A program made the translations under genes and the position numbers. From Larkinella terrae (lineage in GTDB: Bacteria; Bacteroidota; Bacteroidia; Cytophagales; Spirosomataceae), in NCBI RefSeq assembly GCF_009668025.1, contig NZ_WJXZ01000006.1:310001-374000 (forward strand): 64,000 nt of DNA, in the 5' to 3' direction. Shown here one piece after another: positions 20,183 through 28,653 of this stretch. Each line of letters opens with the position of its first letter. The first letter of the stretch is position 1. Below the pieces are notes generated by a model. That model ran no database searches, had not been told where the DNA came from, and saw only the letters and a program-made list of their open reading frames with translations.

Positions 20183-20310
20183 TTTTTGCGCTTTCCAAAC
20201 TTTATTCGGCTAAACAGTTCGTTCTCAGCACCTAAATCCCCCAAACTGCGGGAGATGCAAGCGGTTTTCATGCTTTTATTTTATGCGGAATTCACTTTAT
20301 CGACATAATC

Positions 20311-21429
20311 ATGAAAGCACGTTTTATCTTCCTCTTCGCATTTTTTGCAATCTGTTCGCTCACCGTTTCGGCCCAACAGCTTACGGCCATTCCGGGTGGT
20401 GGTAACAAAGGAGCATCGGTTTCCGAGCAAATTGGCCTCACTACCATCACGATTCATTACAACCGACCCGGCGTTAAAGGTCGCGAAGGCAAAATCTGGG
20501 GAACGTCGGTGGCGCATTACGGGCTGATTGATCCGGGCTTTGGCAGCAGCAAAGCCGCTCCCTGGCGGGCCGGGGCCAACGAAAATACGACCATTTCTTT
20601 TTCGGATGATGTAAAGGTCGAAGGCAAAGACCTGCCCGCCGGAACGTACGGTTTGCACATGCTGCTGGGCGAAGCCGAGACGACGGTTATTTTCTCGAAA
20701 AATGCCACCTCCTGGGGCAGTTTCTTCTACGAACCCACGGAGGACGCTTTGCGGGTTACGGTTAAAAATCAGTCCCTCGACAAAAGCGTGGAGTGGCTCA
20801 AATACGAATTCATCGACCAGACCGACAACTCGGCCACGGTGGCGCTGGAATGGGAAAAGCGTATGATTCCGTTCAGGGTAGAAGCCGATGTGGTGAAAAA
20901 CCAGATTGCTTCCTTTAAAAAGGAATTGCGTAATTCCCAGGGCTTTACGTGGCAGTCGTTCGTTCAGGCAGCTACCTATTGCGTTCAGAACAAAACCGAT
21001 CTGGATCAGGCGCTGGTCTGGGCCGATCAGGCCGTAAATTTGCCGTTCATCGGTCAGAAAAACTTCCAGACGCTCAGTACGAAAGCCATGACTCTGGTGG
21101 CACTCAACCGTTCGACTGAGGCCGATGCGGTGATGAAAGAAGCCGTTCCGATGGGAAATATGAACGAGTTGCACCAATACGCCCGCACGTTACTGCAGCA
21201 AAAACGGACAAAAGACGCGTACGAGGTTTTTAAGATCAATTACGACAAGAACCCCAATGTATTTACGACCAACGTCGGAATGGGTCGCGGTCTGTCAGCC
21301 CTGGGCGATTTCAAAAAAGCGCTCCTGTATCTCAAAGCCGCCCTTCCGCAAGCGCCTAACGAACTGAACAAGAACAGTGTAGCTGGCATGATTAAAAAGC
21401 TGGAGGAAGGGAAGGATGCGAATAGTTAA
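20311..21429 (+). CDS. Secreted DUF2911 protein with C-terminal TPR-like region
   Basis: A 372-residue exported protein. The signal peptide (MKARFIFLFAFFAICSLTVSAQ) is followed by DUF2911 at about residues 25-165 (EQIGLTTITIHYNRPGVKGR, GLIDPGFGSSKAAPWRAGAN, LPAGTYGLHMLL). Helical repeats resembling TPRs occupy 215-365 (YARTLLQQKRTKDAYEVFKI). DUF2911 proteins are common in Bacteroidota and have no assigned activity. It is monocistronic. Confidence 0.85.
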   Translation: MKARFIFLFAFFAICSLTVSAQQLTAIPGGGNKGASVSEQIGLTTITIHYNRPGVKGREGKIWGTSVAHYGLIDPGFGSSKAAPWRAGANENTTISFSDDVKVEGKDLPAGTYGLHMLLGEAETTVIFSKNATSWGSFFYEPTEDALRVTVKNQSLDKSVEWLKYEFIDQTDNSATVALEWEKRMIPFRVEADVVKNQIASFKKELRNSQGFTWQSFVQAATYCVQNKTDLDQALVWADQAVNLPFIGQKNFQTLSTKAMTLVALNRSTEADAVMKEAVPMGNMNELHQYARTLLQQKRTKDAYEVFKINYDKNPNVFTTNVGMGRGLSALGDFKKALLYLKAALPQAPNELNKNSVAGMIKKLEEGKDANS

Positions 21430-21488
21430 GTTTAAAGGAGTCATTGCGCGGAGATAAGCAGAGTAAAAGGGAGTTAAGCGGAGAAAAA

Positions 21489-21592
21489 TCTCATCTTCTA
21501 CCATAAAGGTCCGCCCCCAACCTCCTAAAGGGAGCTTTGCCATACCGATTAAAGCCCGGCACCGGCCGCCCGGCCTTTAGGGGGTTGGGGGC
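21489..21592. repeat. GC-rich REP-like palindromic element, asymmetric (mosaic) copy
   Basis: The right arm 21551-21592 is identical over 42 nt to the right arm of the element at 49613-49654. The left side begins with the same flank and GCCCCCAACC, but after CTAAAG switches to GGAGCTTTGCC instead of completing the palindrome. The upstream flank TCTCATCTTCTACC is shared by both copies. This looks like a mobile intergenic palindrome in which one arm belongs to another subtype. Confidence 0.75.
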
Positions 21593-21619
21593 AATCTGAG
21601 AACAGTTGTAATTTCATTT

Positions 21620-22369
21620 TTAGACAGCTCTTAACTCTGCGAAATAACTTTTCTTTTCAAGAAGATTACCAAGTGTTCGAAATTTCACCCCGATTAAAAC
21701 CAGCCAAACCAGCCACAACGTGCTACCAATGAATCCCGCCAGATCAAAAACCGGGAAGTTGGGAACAACCGTGGCAACTAGCTCGGTTTGAGCTAATAGG
21801 TAAATACCCGAAGCCACGTAGCCGAAAACCGCTACCCAACGAGGAAACACCCGGAGTTGATCGAAGACCCGCGAAATCATGACCGTCCAGATCACGGTGA
21901 ACAACTGCCCGATGTGTTCGCCCAGCAATACCCCGCCAAACTGGTGGACGGCCTGGAAGATAACCCCAACCGATTCCCGAACGGCCGGGTCCGCCGAGTG
22001 AACGTAGCGGTCGGCCAAAACCGGCACAACGAACGTCCAGCGTAACAGGCCAATGATCTGGGCAATGCCCGAAATGATACCGATCGTTGTCACCCAGCGG
22101 ACGGATTTGTGCTGGTTTTCAAAGTATTGCCCCAGCTTGACATAGGCAATGAGCAGCAGCAAGCCGGTGATGGCGAAGGTCCACCAGACGGCAATGAGCT
22201 GCGGACCACCTGCGTGAAACCGGGTCAGGATGACCCCTGGTTCCTGGCGCAGAATGTTCGGGTAATCGAAAACGACCGTCAGGATCGTGTAAGGGACCAG
22301 TACTGCAATGGAACCGGCAATCAGGAGGTTGCCAACGGTTTTGAGCGAAGGAAGAGATTGCGTTTTCAT
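21620..22369 (-). CDS. DUF4386-like integral membrane protein
   Basis: A 249-residue inner-membrane protein with about six hydrophobic helices, including LLIAGSIAVLVPYTILTVVF, WWTFAITGLLLLIAYV, WVTTIGIISGIAQIIGLL and FIGSTLWLVWLVLIGV. It has the size and pattern of the DUF4386 family, which has no known function. It is 23 nt downstream of the small outer-membrane-type gene, so the two form a short operon. Its last codons run into the flank of the neighbouring REP-like repeat. Confidence 0.7.
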   Translation of the reverse strand: MKTQSLPSLKTVGNLLIAGSIAVLVPYTILTVVFDYPNILRQEPGVILTRFHAGGPQLIAVWWTFAITGLLLLIAYVKLGQYFENQHKSVRWVTTIGIISGIAQIIGLLRWTFVVPVLADRYVHSADPAVRESVGVIFQAVHQFGGVLLGEHIGQLFTVIWTVMISRVFDQLRVFPRWVAVFGYVASGIYLLAQTELVATVVPNFPVFDLAGFIGSTLWLVWLVLIGVKFRTLGNLLEKKSYFAELRAV

Positions 22370-22392
22370 GACTGAAATGCGGTTTGAATGAA

Positions 22393-22863
22393 TTAATTGA
22401 AGAAAAAGGAATAGCTGAGTCCGCCGGTGGGATTGAGTTTGATCGTATGGTTGGGGGCGGCCAGCACCGCTGCACCGATTCGGGCATTCAGGCCTTTCCA
22501 GATCATCCAGCGAAAACCGCCATCGACCATCAGGCCGTTCTCGTTTTTATAGGTGCGGTCGAGCCCGCGGACGTAGGAGAGGGAGGTGTAAAACGATGAG
22601 GGATTTTCTTTGCGGCCAACGGGTAGAAACCATAGGCTGACACCCGTACGGAAAAAGGAGGTCGTCTGCGGACTGCCTTCGCTGTTTTTGGAAACTGCAG
22701 TCGGGTAATAACCGGCGTGAATGGAAAGCTGCCGATGGCGGAACTCCAGGCCGATCGACGGATTCCGAAAGGCGTTGATACTCAATTCGTTTTTGGAAAA
22801 GGAACGCTGAGCGAATGCGCCGGTGGCTGATAACAGCAGGGAGAATAAGATGATTTCTTTCAT
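22393..22863 (-). CDS. Hypothetical secreted/outer-membrane beta-barrel-type protein
   Basis: A 156-residue exported protein with signal peptide MKEIILFSLLLSATGAFAQ. It contains alternating hydrophobic strands (IGLEFRHRQLSIHAGYYP, FYTSLSYVRGLDRTY, GGLSYSFFF) and ends in Phe-Asn, like a small outer-membrane barrel. I chose the Met at 22863 because it gives a clean signal peptide; a longer frame from 22926 lacks one. Function unknown. Confidence 0.6.
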   Translation of the reverse strand: MKEIILFSLLLSATGAFAQRSFSKNELSINAFRNPSIGLEFRHRQLSIHAGYYPTAVSKNSEGSPQTTSFFRTGVSLWFLPVGRKENPSSFYTSLSYVRGLDRTYKNENGLMVDGGFRWMIWKGLNARIGAAVLAAPNHTIKLNPTGGLSYSFFFN

Positions 22864-22866
22864 GAC

Positions 22867-22897
22867 GACTTTTGTTGGATTGAACGCTGCAAAAGTC
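22867..22897. promoter_or_regulatory. Inverted repeat GACTTTTG-N15-CAAAAGTC upstream of the secreted-protein gene
   Basis: Perfect 8-bp arms lie directly before the start codon at 22863 on the minus strand. On that strand the distal arm reads GACTTTTG, one base off the TAnnTTTG -7 box, so the palindrome could overlap the promoter and act as an operator. Confidence 0.3.
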
Positions 22898-22959
22898 GGG
22901 ATGCCAGCAGGGAGTTTACTGGACAAATGTCTATAAATGAGTGCTTAGTGAAAATAGAA

Positions 22960-22985
22960 TTGTTTCGCGAAGTTAAGCGAAACAA
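22960..22985 (-). terminator. Hairpin terminator after the double-GNAT gene
   Basis: TTGTTTCGC and GCGAAACAA form a perfect 9-bp stem with an 8-nt loop, 14 nt past the stop of the minus-strand gene. The loop word GAAGTTAA also recurs in the hairpins at 21.45 and 44.48 kb. Confidence 0.6.
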
Positions 22986-22998
22986 CTTCTCTCATTTA

Positions 22999-23862
22999 TT
23001 ATAAAGCCAGCCGGAAATAATCCTGCCCCATTTGAATTTCAAAACCGGTTTTTTGGTAGAGGTGCAAAGCCGCTTCGTTGCTGGAATCCACCTCGATCAG
23101 AATTTTATCGGCTTCGGATTCCTGAAGAATCGCCAGAATCCGGAGCAGGATCGTCTTGCCGATTCCCTGACCCTGATGCTCGGGACAAACGCCCAAACCG
23201 ATGATCCAGGCGTCGTTTTGCACGAAATTGGTAGCCACCATGCCGACGGTTTTTCCCGCCAGCGTTGCCACATATTGCGTGAGGTGGGGCGTCTGGATGG
23301 TAGTTTCCAGCAACTTCCGGGCTTCTTCGAGCGTACCGCCAAAGATGGCCTGACTTAATGTCGTTAACGACTCCAGGTCGTTCAATTCAGCTTCGACAAG
23401 TTGAAGGGATTGAGTAGAACCGGGCACTGAGGGGAGCAAAACCGGTTTCCAGATCAACTGGTATTCTGTATTGGAATGCTGGGCGCCCAACTGTCGGACA
23501 AACGCCTGACCCCCCTCGGAGGACTGTTCAGAAATCAACAGGGCGTGTTCATAGTCGTATTTCCGGGCTTCGTCGGCGGCAACCTCCAGCAGCGTGGAGT
23601 AGCACCCTTTGCGCCGGGCTTTGGGGAGCGTATAGCCGTTAAATTCAATCTGCGTAGTGGTGGGCGCAAAAGCCGACAGAACACTGATCAGGGCATCATT
23701 TTCGTAAAGTAAAAACCAGTGACGCATCGACTGAAAATAATTCATGGACTTGTCCCAGTGAATATGTCCCAGCAACGCATCGTCGGCTTTGCAACGAAGT
23801 TCGAGGGCTTGGATAGACAGATATTGTTCTTCGTTCAGGTCGGTCAGGGAAAGAATCTTCAT
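22999..23862 (-). CDS. Tandem-GNAT acetyltransferase
   Basis: A 287-residue protein with two GNAT folds. The N-terminal half (TLPKARRKGCYSTLLEVAADEARKYDYE region) has a degenerate RRKGCY loop. The C-terminal half has an intact motif A (GLGVCPEHQGQGIGKTILL) and motif B (NEAALHLYQKTGFEI). This resembles mycothiol-synthase-like double GNATs, but Bacteroidota lack mycothiol, so the substrate is unknown. The start at 23862 (MKILSLTDLNEEQ) lies downstream of a terminator that a longer start at 23937 would have to cross. Confidence 0.8.
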   Translation of the reverse strand: MKILSLTDLNEEQYLSIQALELRCKADDALLGHIHWDKSMNYFQSMRHWFLLYENDALISVLSAFAPTTTQIEFNGYTLPKARRKGCYSTLLEVAADEARKYDYEHALLISEQSSEGGQAFVRQLGAQHSNTEYQLIWKPVLLPSVPGSTQSLQLVEAELNDLESLTTLSQAIFGGTLEEARKLLETTIQTPHLTQYVATLAGKTVGMVATNFVQNDAWIIGLGVCPEHQGQGIGKTILLRILAILQESEADKILIEVDSSNEAALHLYQKTGFEIQMGQDYFRLAL

Positions 23863-23876
23863 GCTGCAAACATAAA

Positions 23877-23908
23877 CGAAAAAACCGGTCGAAAGACCGG
23901 TTTTTTCG
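23877..23908 (-). terminator. Terminator of the FtsX-type permease gene
   Basis: A perfect 14-bp stem (CGAAAAAACCGGTC and complement) closed by a GAAA tetraloop. It sits 21 nt past the permease stop and separates it from the GNAT gene. Confidence 0.9.
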
Positions 23909-23929
23909 TTTGCAATGGGCCTTGCAAAC

Positions 23930-26314
23930 CTATTCACTCCGGAGCGACTTCACGGGGTCGGTCAGGGCGGCTTTGATACTTTGGAAACACACGGTCAGAA
24001 GGGCGACGACCAGTGACAGGAAACCTGCCAGGGCAAACACCCACCAGGCCGGAGCCTGTTTGTATTCGAAACTCTGGAGCCACTGACTCATGGCGTACCA
24101 CGCCAGGGGAGAGGCAATAAGAATTGAGATAACCACCAGTTTCAGGAAATCTTTGGACAGCAGCAGCACAATGCTGGAGACCGATGCGCCGAGTACTTTC
24201 CGAACGCCAATCTCCTTGGTTCGTTGCTCGGCGGCAAAAGCCGTCAAACCGAACAGGCCAAGACAGGCAATAATGACGGCCAGAATCGTGAAGGTCAGCA
24301 GGATCTCGCCCTGTTTCTGTTCGGCTTTGTACTGCTTCGAAAAATTTTCGTCGAGGAAGTGGAAGTCCAAGGTGTTGGCCGGATCGAAGGTCCGGTACGT
24401 CGATCGGATAAAGGCCAGGGCTTCGGTCACCTTGGCGGGCTGAATCCGGACGTATAGATTGTCTTTATCGGCTGGCGCGGGCATTTGCAGCACCAGCGGC
24501 TCAATTTTATGCTGGAGTGAATACGTGTGGAAATCCTTTACTACGCCCACTACGCGGGCTTCGGCGGTATTCTTATCATTATCAATGTAGTATTTCACCC
24601 GCTTGCCAACGGGATTCGTCCAGCCGAGTTTTTTTACCAGCGTTTCGTTGACCAAAACCGCATCCGTCAAATCGCTTTTGAAGGACTCCGAGAAGTTTCT
24701 GCCGCTCACCAGTTTGATTTCCATGGTCTTCAGAAAATCCGGGTCGACCGTAAATTTCTGAACCGCCTGCGTACTGGCCGAAATGGCTCCATTTTGCTCA
24801 AAGAACATGCCGTTGCCTCCGATGTTATTATTGCCAATGGGATTGCTGGCTGCCGATGCGTTCTCAATCAACGGGTTACGCATCAGAGCTTCCTTCAGCG
24901 CTTCAACGCGCAGGCGGGTTTCCTGACTGCTGATATGAAACGTAAGCACCTGTTCTTTGTTAAAACCGAGGTCTTTGTGCATCACGTAATTCAACTGACG
25001 ATAAACAATCCCGGAACAGGCAATCAGGGCAATGGTGGCTACAAACTGAAAAACCACCAGTGACTTTTTGAAAAACAAACTGCCCGACTGGTCGCCCAAC
25101 TGCCCGCGCAGGGCCGACACCGGCCGGTAGCCCGATAGCAATAAGGCCGGATACAAACCGCTCAGAGCGCCCACTGCCAACGAAAGAGCGGAGATGATCA
25201 GAAAGGTATTTGGCAAACTGTCGATTGATAACTGCTTGTCGGCCAATTGATTGAAATAAGGGAGTGCGATGCTGATGAGGCCGGTGCTGACCAAACCCGC
25301 TACGAACGTCATGAGCATCGACTCGGCCAGAAACTGACCGATCAATTGCTGCCGGAACGAGCCAATCGCTTTCCGAACGCCGACTTCGCGGGTTCGTTTC
25401 AGTGAACGTGCCGTATAAAGATTAACGTAATTGATGCAGGCAATCACCAGAATCAGAGCCGCCACCACCGAAAAAATGGAAACCGTACGGGCGCTGCCAT
25501 TGGCACCGATCTCGTAGTCAAGGTGGGAATTAAGGTGGATCGACGTTAGCGGCTGAAGTTCAATTCGGTAGTCGACATCACCCAGCTCTTTTTTGAGGTA
25601 TTTCTGAAAGAATCCGGGCATTTTGGCTTCCAGGGTTTTGAAATCGCTGCCTTCGGTCAGGAGCAGGTACGTAAACAGTTCCGAATTCTGCCAGCCGCCG
25701 GTGTAATTCGTCGGCAAAGAGCGAAGCGCGTGGAAATGCAGATGGGAGTTCGTCGGCACGTCCTCGATGACGCCCGTCACGGTATTCGGGAAATTATTGC
25801 TAAACAGAACGACTTTTCCAACGGCCTTTTGGGGATCGCCGAACAGACTTTGCGCCACACTTTTCGTCAGAACGATGCATTGCGGTTTGGTCAGCGCAGA
25901 AGCCGGATCCCCGTACAGAAAGGGATAGGTAAATACCTCAAAGACCGACGGATCAGTGAAAAAGATATCATTGACATCGATCTTCTTGTCGTTGTACGTT
26001 ATCTGCCCGCCCCCTTCCGGATTGAAGCGCACGGTTTTTTCGACCTCCGGGTAATCGTTTTTAAGAGCCGGAGCAAAGGGTGCGGAGGTTGGAGCCAGTT
26101 TGATATTGCCCCCTGACCACTGAATGTACTGAACGACGCGGACAATCCGGTCAGCTTTGGCGTGAAAACGGTCGAAACTCAGCTCATCAAAAACGTACAA
26201 CGCCATCAACCAGACGGAAGCCAGGCCAATTCCCAGGCCGACAATATTAAGTCCGCTGAACAGCTTGTTTTTCCAGAACGTGCGGAGCGTCACTTTGATA
26301 TAATTCTGTAACAT
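23930..26314 (-). CDS. MacB/FtsX-type ABC permease (orphan, no prefix domain)
   Basis: A 794-residue inner-membrane permease with two MacB periplasmic-core/FtsX units. The first transmembrane helix is at about residues 21-41. FtsX cores include ILVIACINYVNLYTARSLKR with the VGVRKAIGSFRQQLIGQFL motif, and AVIIACLGLFGLTAFAAEQR with IGVRKVLGASVSSIVLLLS. It ends DPVKSLRSE like its three paralogues at 29-37 kb. No ATPase gene is adjacent. Unlike those three it lacks the N-terminal prefix domain. It reads away from the paralogue cluster and has its own predicted sigma-54-like promoter. Confidence 0.9.
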   Translation of the reverse strand: MLQNYIKVTLRTFWKNKLFSGLNIVGLGIGLASVWLMALYVFDELSFDRFHAKADRIVRVVQYIQWSGGNIKLAPTSAPFAPALKNDYPEVEKTVRFNPEGGGQITYNDKKIDVNDIFFTDPSVFEVFTYPFLYGDPASALTKPQCIVLTKSVAQSLFGDPQKAVGKVVLFSNNFPNTVTGVIEDVPTNSHLHFHALRSLPTNYTGGWQNSELFTYLLLTEGSDFKTLEAKMPGFFQKYLKKELGDVDYRIELQPLTSIHLNSHLDYEIGANGSARTVSIFSVVAALILVIACINYVNLYTARSLKRTREVGVRKAIGSFRQQLIGQFLAESMLMTFVAGLVSTGLISIALPYFNQLADKQLSIDSLPNTFLIISALSLAVGALSGLYPALLLSGYRPVSALRGQLGDQSGSLFFKKSLVVFQFVATIALIACSGIVYRQLNYVMHKDLGFNKEQVLTFHISSQETRLRVEALKEALMRNPLIENASAASNPIGNNNIGGNGMFFEQNGAISASTQAVQKFTVDPDFLKTMEIKLVSGRNFSESFKSDLTDAVLVNETLVKKLGWTNPVGKRVKYYIDNDKNTAEARVVGVVKDFHTYSLQHKIEPLVLQMPAPADKDNLYVRIQPAKVTEALAFIRSTYRTFDPANTLDFHFLDENFSKQYKAEQKQGEILLTFTILAVIIACLGLFGLTAFAAEQRTKEIGVRKVLGASVSSIVLLLSKDFLKLVVISILIASPLAWYAMSQWLQSFEYKQAPAWWVFALAGFLSLVVALLTVCFQSIKAALTDPVKSLRSE

Positions 26315-26367
26315 GAGATGAGAACCGTTAGGGGTGCGAAACCGGGTTTAGATGTAATCAAGCAATT

Positions 26368-26384
26368 GCCAAAAGCCGTACCAA
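26368..26384 (-). promoter_or_regulatory. Candidate sigma-54 (-24/-12) promoter of the minus-strand FtsX permease
   Basis: On the minus strand this reads TTGGTACGGCTTTTGGC, close to the sigma-54 consensus TTGGCACG-N4-TTGCW. It is 54 nt before the permease ATG. Two TGTCC-type palindromes lie 52 bp further upstream. Confidence 0.55.
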
Positions 26385-26435
26385 AATTTAAAATGTTGAC
26401 AATGAGAGGTTTATTTTTAATTTAGTTGCGGTTTT

Positions 26436-26474
26436 TGTCCGCAAATGGACGGTTTGCCTGACCGATTGTGGACA
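26436..26474 (-). promoter_or_regulatory. Paired 16-bp TGTCC palindromes (candidate enhancer) for the FtsX permease
   Basis: TGTCCGCAAATGGACG at 26436-26451 and TGACCGATTGTGGACA at 26459-26474, starting 23 bp apart. The proximal edge is 52 bp from the -24/-12 element at 26368-26384. The rest of the 26315-26838 intergenic stretch holds only the second enhancer/promoter set and unremarkable AT-rich DNA. Confidence 0.5.
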
Positions 26475-26663
26475 CTCAAAAACGACCGGATTTTACCAAA
26501 ACCGGTATTTCTGCAATATAAGCAGTCCGGCGGTTTTCGGCTTAAATCCTATTCCCTGGTTTGCAGGAAACAATTTGATATCAAAAAACAGGGCAGGGGA
26601 GATGCAACGTTTCCGGCTGTCGCTTCATCTTTCATTTAAATTCATCAGCACGCTCGATTCTAC

Positions 26664-26700
26664 TGTCCATTCCAGGACGTCTGGTGTCCAATAATGGACG
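26664..26700 (+). promoter_or_regulatory. Paired 16-bp TGTCC palindromes (candidate enhancer) for gene 26839-27552
   Basis: TGTCCATTCCAGGACG at 26664-26679 and TGTCCAATAATGGACG at 26685-26700, starting 21 bp apart. The second ends 63 bp before the -24 element. The half-site TGTCC and the 6-bp spacer match the sites at the other three promoters. Confidence 0.55.
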
Positions 26701-26762
26701 AATTGTCTTCAACCTAAACGGAAATTCCCGGTTTTTTGACGAATTAAGGCACTTTTTTCGGA

Positions 26763-26779
26763 TTGGCAACAGATTTGTT
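26763..26779 (+). promoter_or_regulatory. Candidate sigma-54-like promoter of gene 26839-27552
   Basis: TTGGCAACAGATTTGTT keeps the GG and TTG spacing of a -24/-12 promoter, with GT instead of GC at -12. The same block recurs at 27760 and 28654. The downstream half is also part of a palindrome, ATTTGTTCTGCAAAT (26773-26787), which could instead be a repressor site. Confidence 0.5.
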
Positions 26780-26838
26780 CTGCAAATATTGAATTAATAA
26801 TAACTTCCCTAACTCCCGTAAACAACAGCACAATACTC

Positions 26839-27552
26839 ATGAAAATCCAGCTCAAAAAAAACGTTTGCAGATGCCGGCATCTGCTGGTTATGTGTTTCGT
26901 TCTCAGCGGTTTTGTGGCCGCAGCCCAGGCTGATTATTACGCCAAAACCGATTCGTCGAAAGCTTACTGGAAAATCCAGACCGATGCAGCAAGCCAGCAA
27001 ACCAAAATTCGGTTTTTTAACAGCCATCATGAACCCATTTATCAGGAAACCCTGTCGGGGCGGTATGTAAAATTGACCGATCACAACATTCGCTTGTTCG
27101 ACTCGATGCTGCAGCGGTTGCTGACCAACCAACTGCTCTCGGCGGAAGTAAAAAGTCACGAGTTGGTGGCGACCACCACCGGAGTTCCAAACCATGTTAC
27201 TTCAACGCCCCTGTCGAAACCGGTTTCGACCTCTTACGTGCTGGCTTCGCTGAACGAACCGCTGGAAACCAATCCGTTACGCTCGGATGTTGCCATCAAT
27301 ACCGACGGCAGAATGAAAATTCAGGTGGTGAATCTCCGGCAGGAGCCCATGCTGGTGATGATACTGGATGATCAGGGGCGGTACATTTTCAAGGAGAAAT
27401 CGACACTGACACACTATGTCCGCAACCTGAATCTGACCCAATTGGCGGAAGGGAAATTCCGGGTTGAAGTTTCGGGGGTTCAGAAATCCTATAATTACAA
27501 ATTACTGATTCGATCCAATCCGCAATCGTATCGATTGGTAGCAATTCCCTGA
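26839..27552 (+). CDS. Secreted hypothetical protein, tandem paralogue A
   Basis: A 237-residue exported protein of unknown function. A signal peptide lies in the first 33 residues (VMCFVLSGFVAAAQA). The conserved block YWKIQTD...IRFFN...EPIYQET...YVKLT...RLFDSMLQRL, shared with the next gene, covers residues 45-105. The C-terminal part (LTQLAEGKFRVEVSG, YNYKLLIRS) looks like a beta-sandwich of the sort found at the end of many Bacteroidota surface proteins. Its promoter region is duplicated along with the gene, so the pair is probably co-regulated. Confidence 0.75.
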   Translation: MKIQLKKNVCRCRHLLVMCFVLSGFVAAAQADYYAKTDSSKAYWKIQTDAASQQTKIRFFNSHHEPIYQETLSGRYVKLTDHNIRLFDSMLQRLLTNQLLSAEVKSHELVATTTGVPNHVTSTPLSKPVSTSYVLASLNEPLETNPLRSDVAINTDGRMKIQVVNLRQEPMLVMILDDQGRYIFKEKSTLTHYVRNLNLTQLAEGKFRVEVSGVQKSYNYKLLIRSNPQSYRLVAIP

Positions 27553-27668
27553 GGTGTCTCCAAACAACTGGTAACCCGGAAATGGCTTCTTGTCACATTT
27601 TTCCGCCTTTTCGTCAACTTCATTTAGCCGTCTGAAAACAAATCGGCTGCTTTGTAAACCGAAATGAA

Positions 27669-27707
27669 TGTCCTCCTAAACAGACAGATTCTGTGCGGTT
27701 TCGGACA
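27669..27707 (+). promoter_or_regulatory. Candidate enhancer for gene 27836-28543 (one strong, one half site)
   Basis: TGTGCGGTTTCGGACA at 27692-27707 is a clear palindrome. 23 bp upstream, 27669-27684 keeps the TGTCC half but has a degenerate right half. The strong site ends 53 bp before the -24 element. Confidence 0.45.
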
Positions 27708-27759
27708 GGCGATTTTGCTAAAAAGTCCATTATTTAAGCCTGAATACCTTTTTTCGTTT

Positions 27760-27776
27760 CTGGCAACCGATTTGTT
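27760..27776 (+). promoter_or_regulatory. Candidate sigma-54-like promoter of gene 27836-28543
   Basis: CTGGCAACCGATTTGTT, matching the elements before the neighbouring genes. It overlaps the perfect palindrome ATTTGTTTTACAAAT (27770-27784). The leader between here and the ATG resembles the leader of paralogue A (ACTAATAATAAC, then GTAAACAACA-GCACAA words). Confidence 0.5.
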
Positions 27777-27835
27777 TTACAAATTTTGAACTAATAATAA
27801 CCAAATTAACAACCTGTAAACAACAAGCACAATCC

Positions 27836-28543
27836 ATGAAAACCGTTCATCAAATTGCCGATCATTCTCTCCGGGCCCTGCTCGTGATTGTTCTTCTTTT
27901 CACCACGCTGGTAGCCACTGCTCAGCCGGATTTTCGTTCGGGAAACGATCAGGGAAAAGGGTACTGGAAAATTCAAACTGATTATGCCACCCGGAACACG
28001 GTCATCCGGTTTTTTAACGCCCGGAGTGAACCCATTTATCAGGAAACGATTCGGGGCAAATATGTCAAATTGACCAAACGCAACATGCGGCTGTTTGACG
28101 AAATGCTGAACCGAATGGTGAACAGCGAACTCCTGGCGTCGCAGGTAAAATCATATGATTTGCTGGCGACCAACGACTTCCGTTACAGCAGCGTCAGTTC
28201 ATCGAACCGGTTTGTGCCCTCAGAAAAACCGGCGGAGGAATTTGTTCCGATCGAAAACCGCCTGTTTATGGCCAATCCATTTATCTCGGAATCGGCCAAA
28301 CTTCGCGTCAGCTTCGCCAATCCGGAGCAGAAAAAGGTGCAGATCGAACTCACGGATGATGAATCGACGACCGTCTACTACAACGAATCGAGCTACTTGG
28401 CCGGTTACAACCGCTACTTCGACATTCGGCACCTGAGCAGCGGCAAATACCACCTGAAACTCAAAAGCCCCGATCAAACCCTGAATTACCTGATGACGAT
28501 CAATAAACCGTACCAGGAATACAGCCTGAAAGCCATTAAATAA
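27836..28543 (+). CDS. Secreted hypothetical protein, tandem paralogue B
   Basis: A 235-residue exported protein. A signal segment (LLVIVLLFTTLVATAQ) precedes GYWKIQTDYATRNTVIRFFN, EPIYQETIRGKYVKLT and RLFDEMLNRMVNSELLASQV. The same blocks occur in the same order in the preceding gene, so the two arose by tandem duplication. The C-terminus (HLSSGKYHLKLKSPDQTLNY) is again beta-rich. The middle 35 residues differ most between the copies. Function unknown; the shared promoter type links it to the PadR/FtsX cluster. Confidence 0.75.
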   Translation: MKTVHQIADHSLRALLVIVLLFTTLVATAQPDFRSGNDQGKGYWKIQTDYATRNTVIRFFNARSEPIYQETIRGKYVKLTKRNMRLFDEMLNRMVNSELLASQVKSYDLLATNDFRYSSVSSSNRFVPSEKPAEEFVPIENRLFMANPFISESAKLRVSFANPEQKKVQIELTDDESTTVYYNESSYLAGYNRYFDIRHLSSGKYHLKLKSPDQTLNYLMTINKPYQEYSLKAIK

Positions 28544-28563
28544 ACCCTGAACCAGGTCCCGGC

Positions 28564-28602
28564 TGTTCGGGTTCGGACATTCCAACTGTACGAATTCGGA
28601 CA
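28564..28602 (+). promoter_or_regulatory. Paired 16-bp palindromes (candidate enhancer) for the padR-FtsX operon
   Basis: TGTTCGGGTTCGGACA at 28564-28579 and TGTACGAATTCGGACA at 28587-28602, 23 bp apart start to start. The second has the palindromic core CGAATTCG. It ends 52 bp before the -24 element. Confidence 0.55.
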
Positions 28603-28653
28603 GCCAACTTTCCAGAAATCGGTCAAATGGCCTTGTTGGGCCATTTTTTGTTT

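Noticed and set aside
23863-23937. 25-residue N-terminal extension of the double-GNAT protein
   Set aside because: It is encoded across a perfect terminator hairpin that ends the upstream permease transcript.
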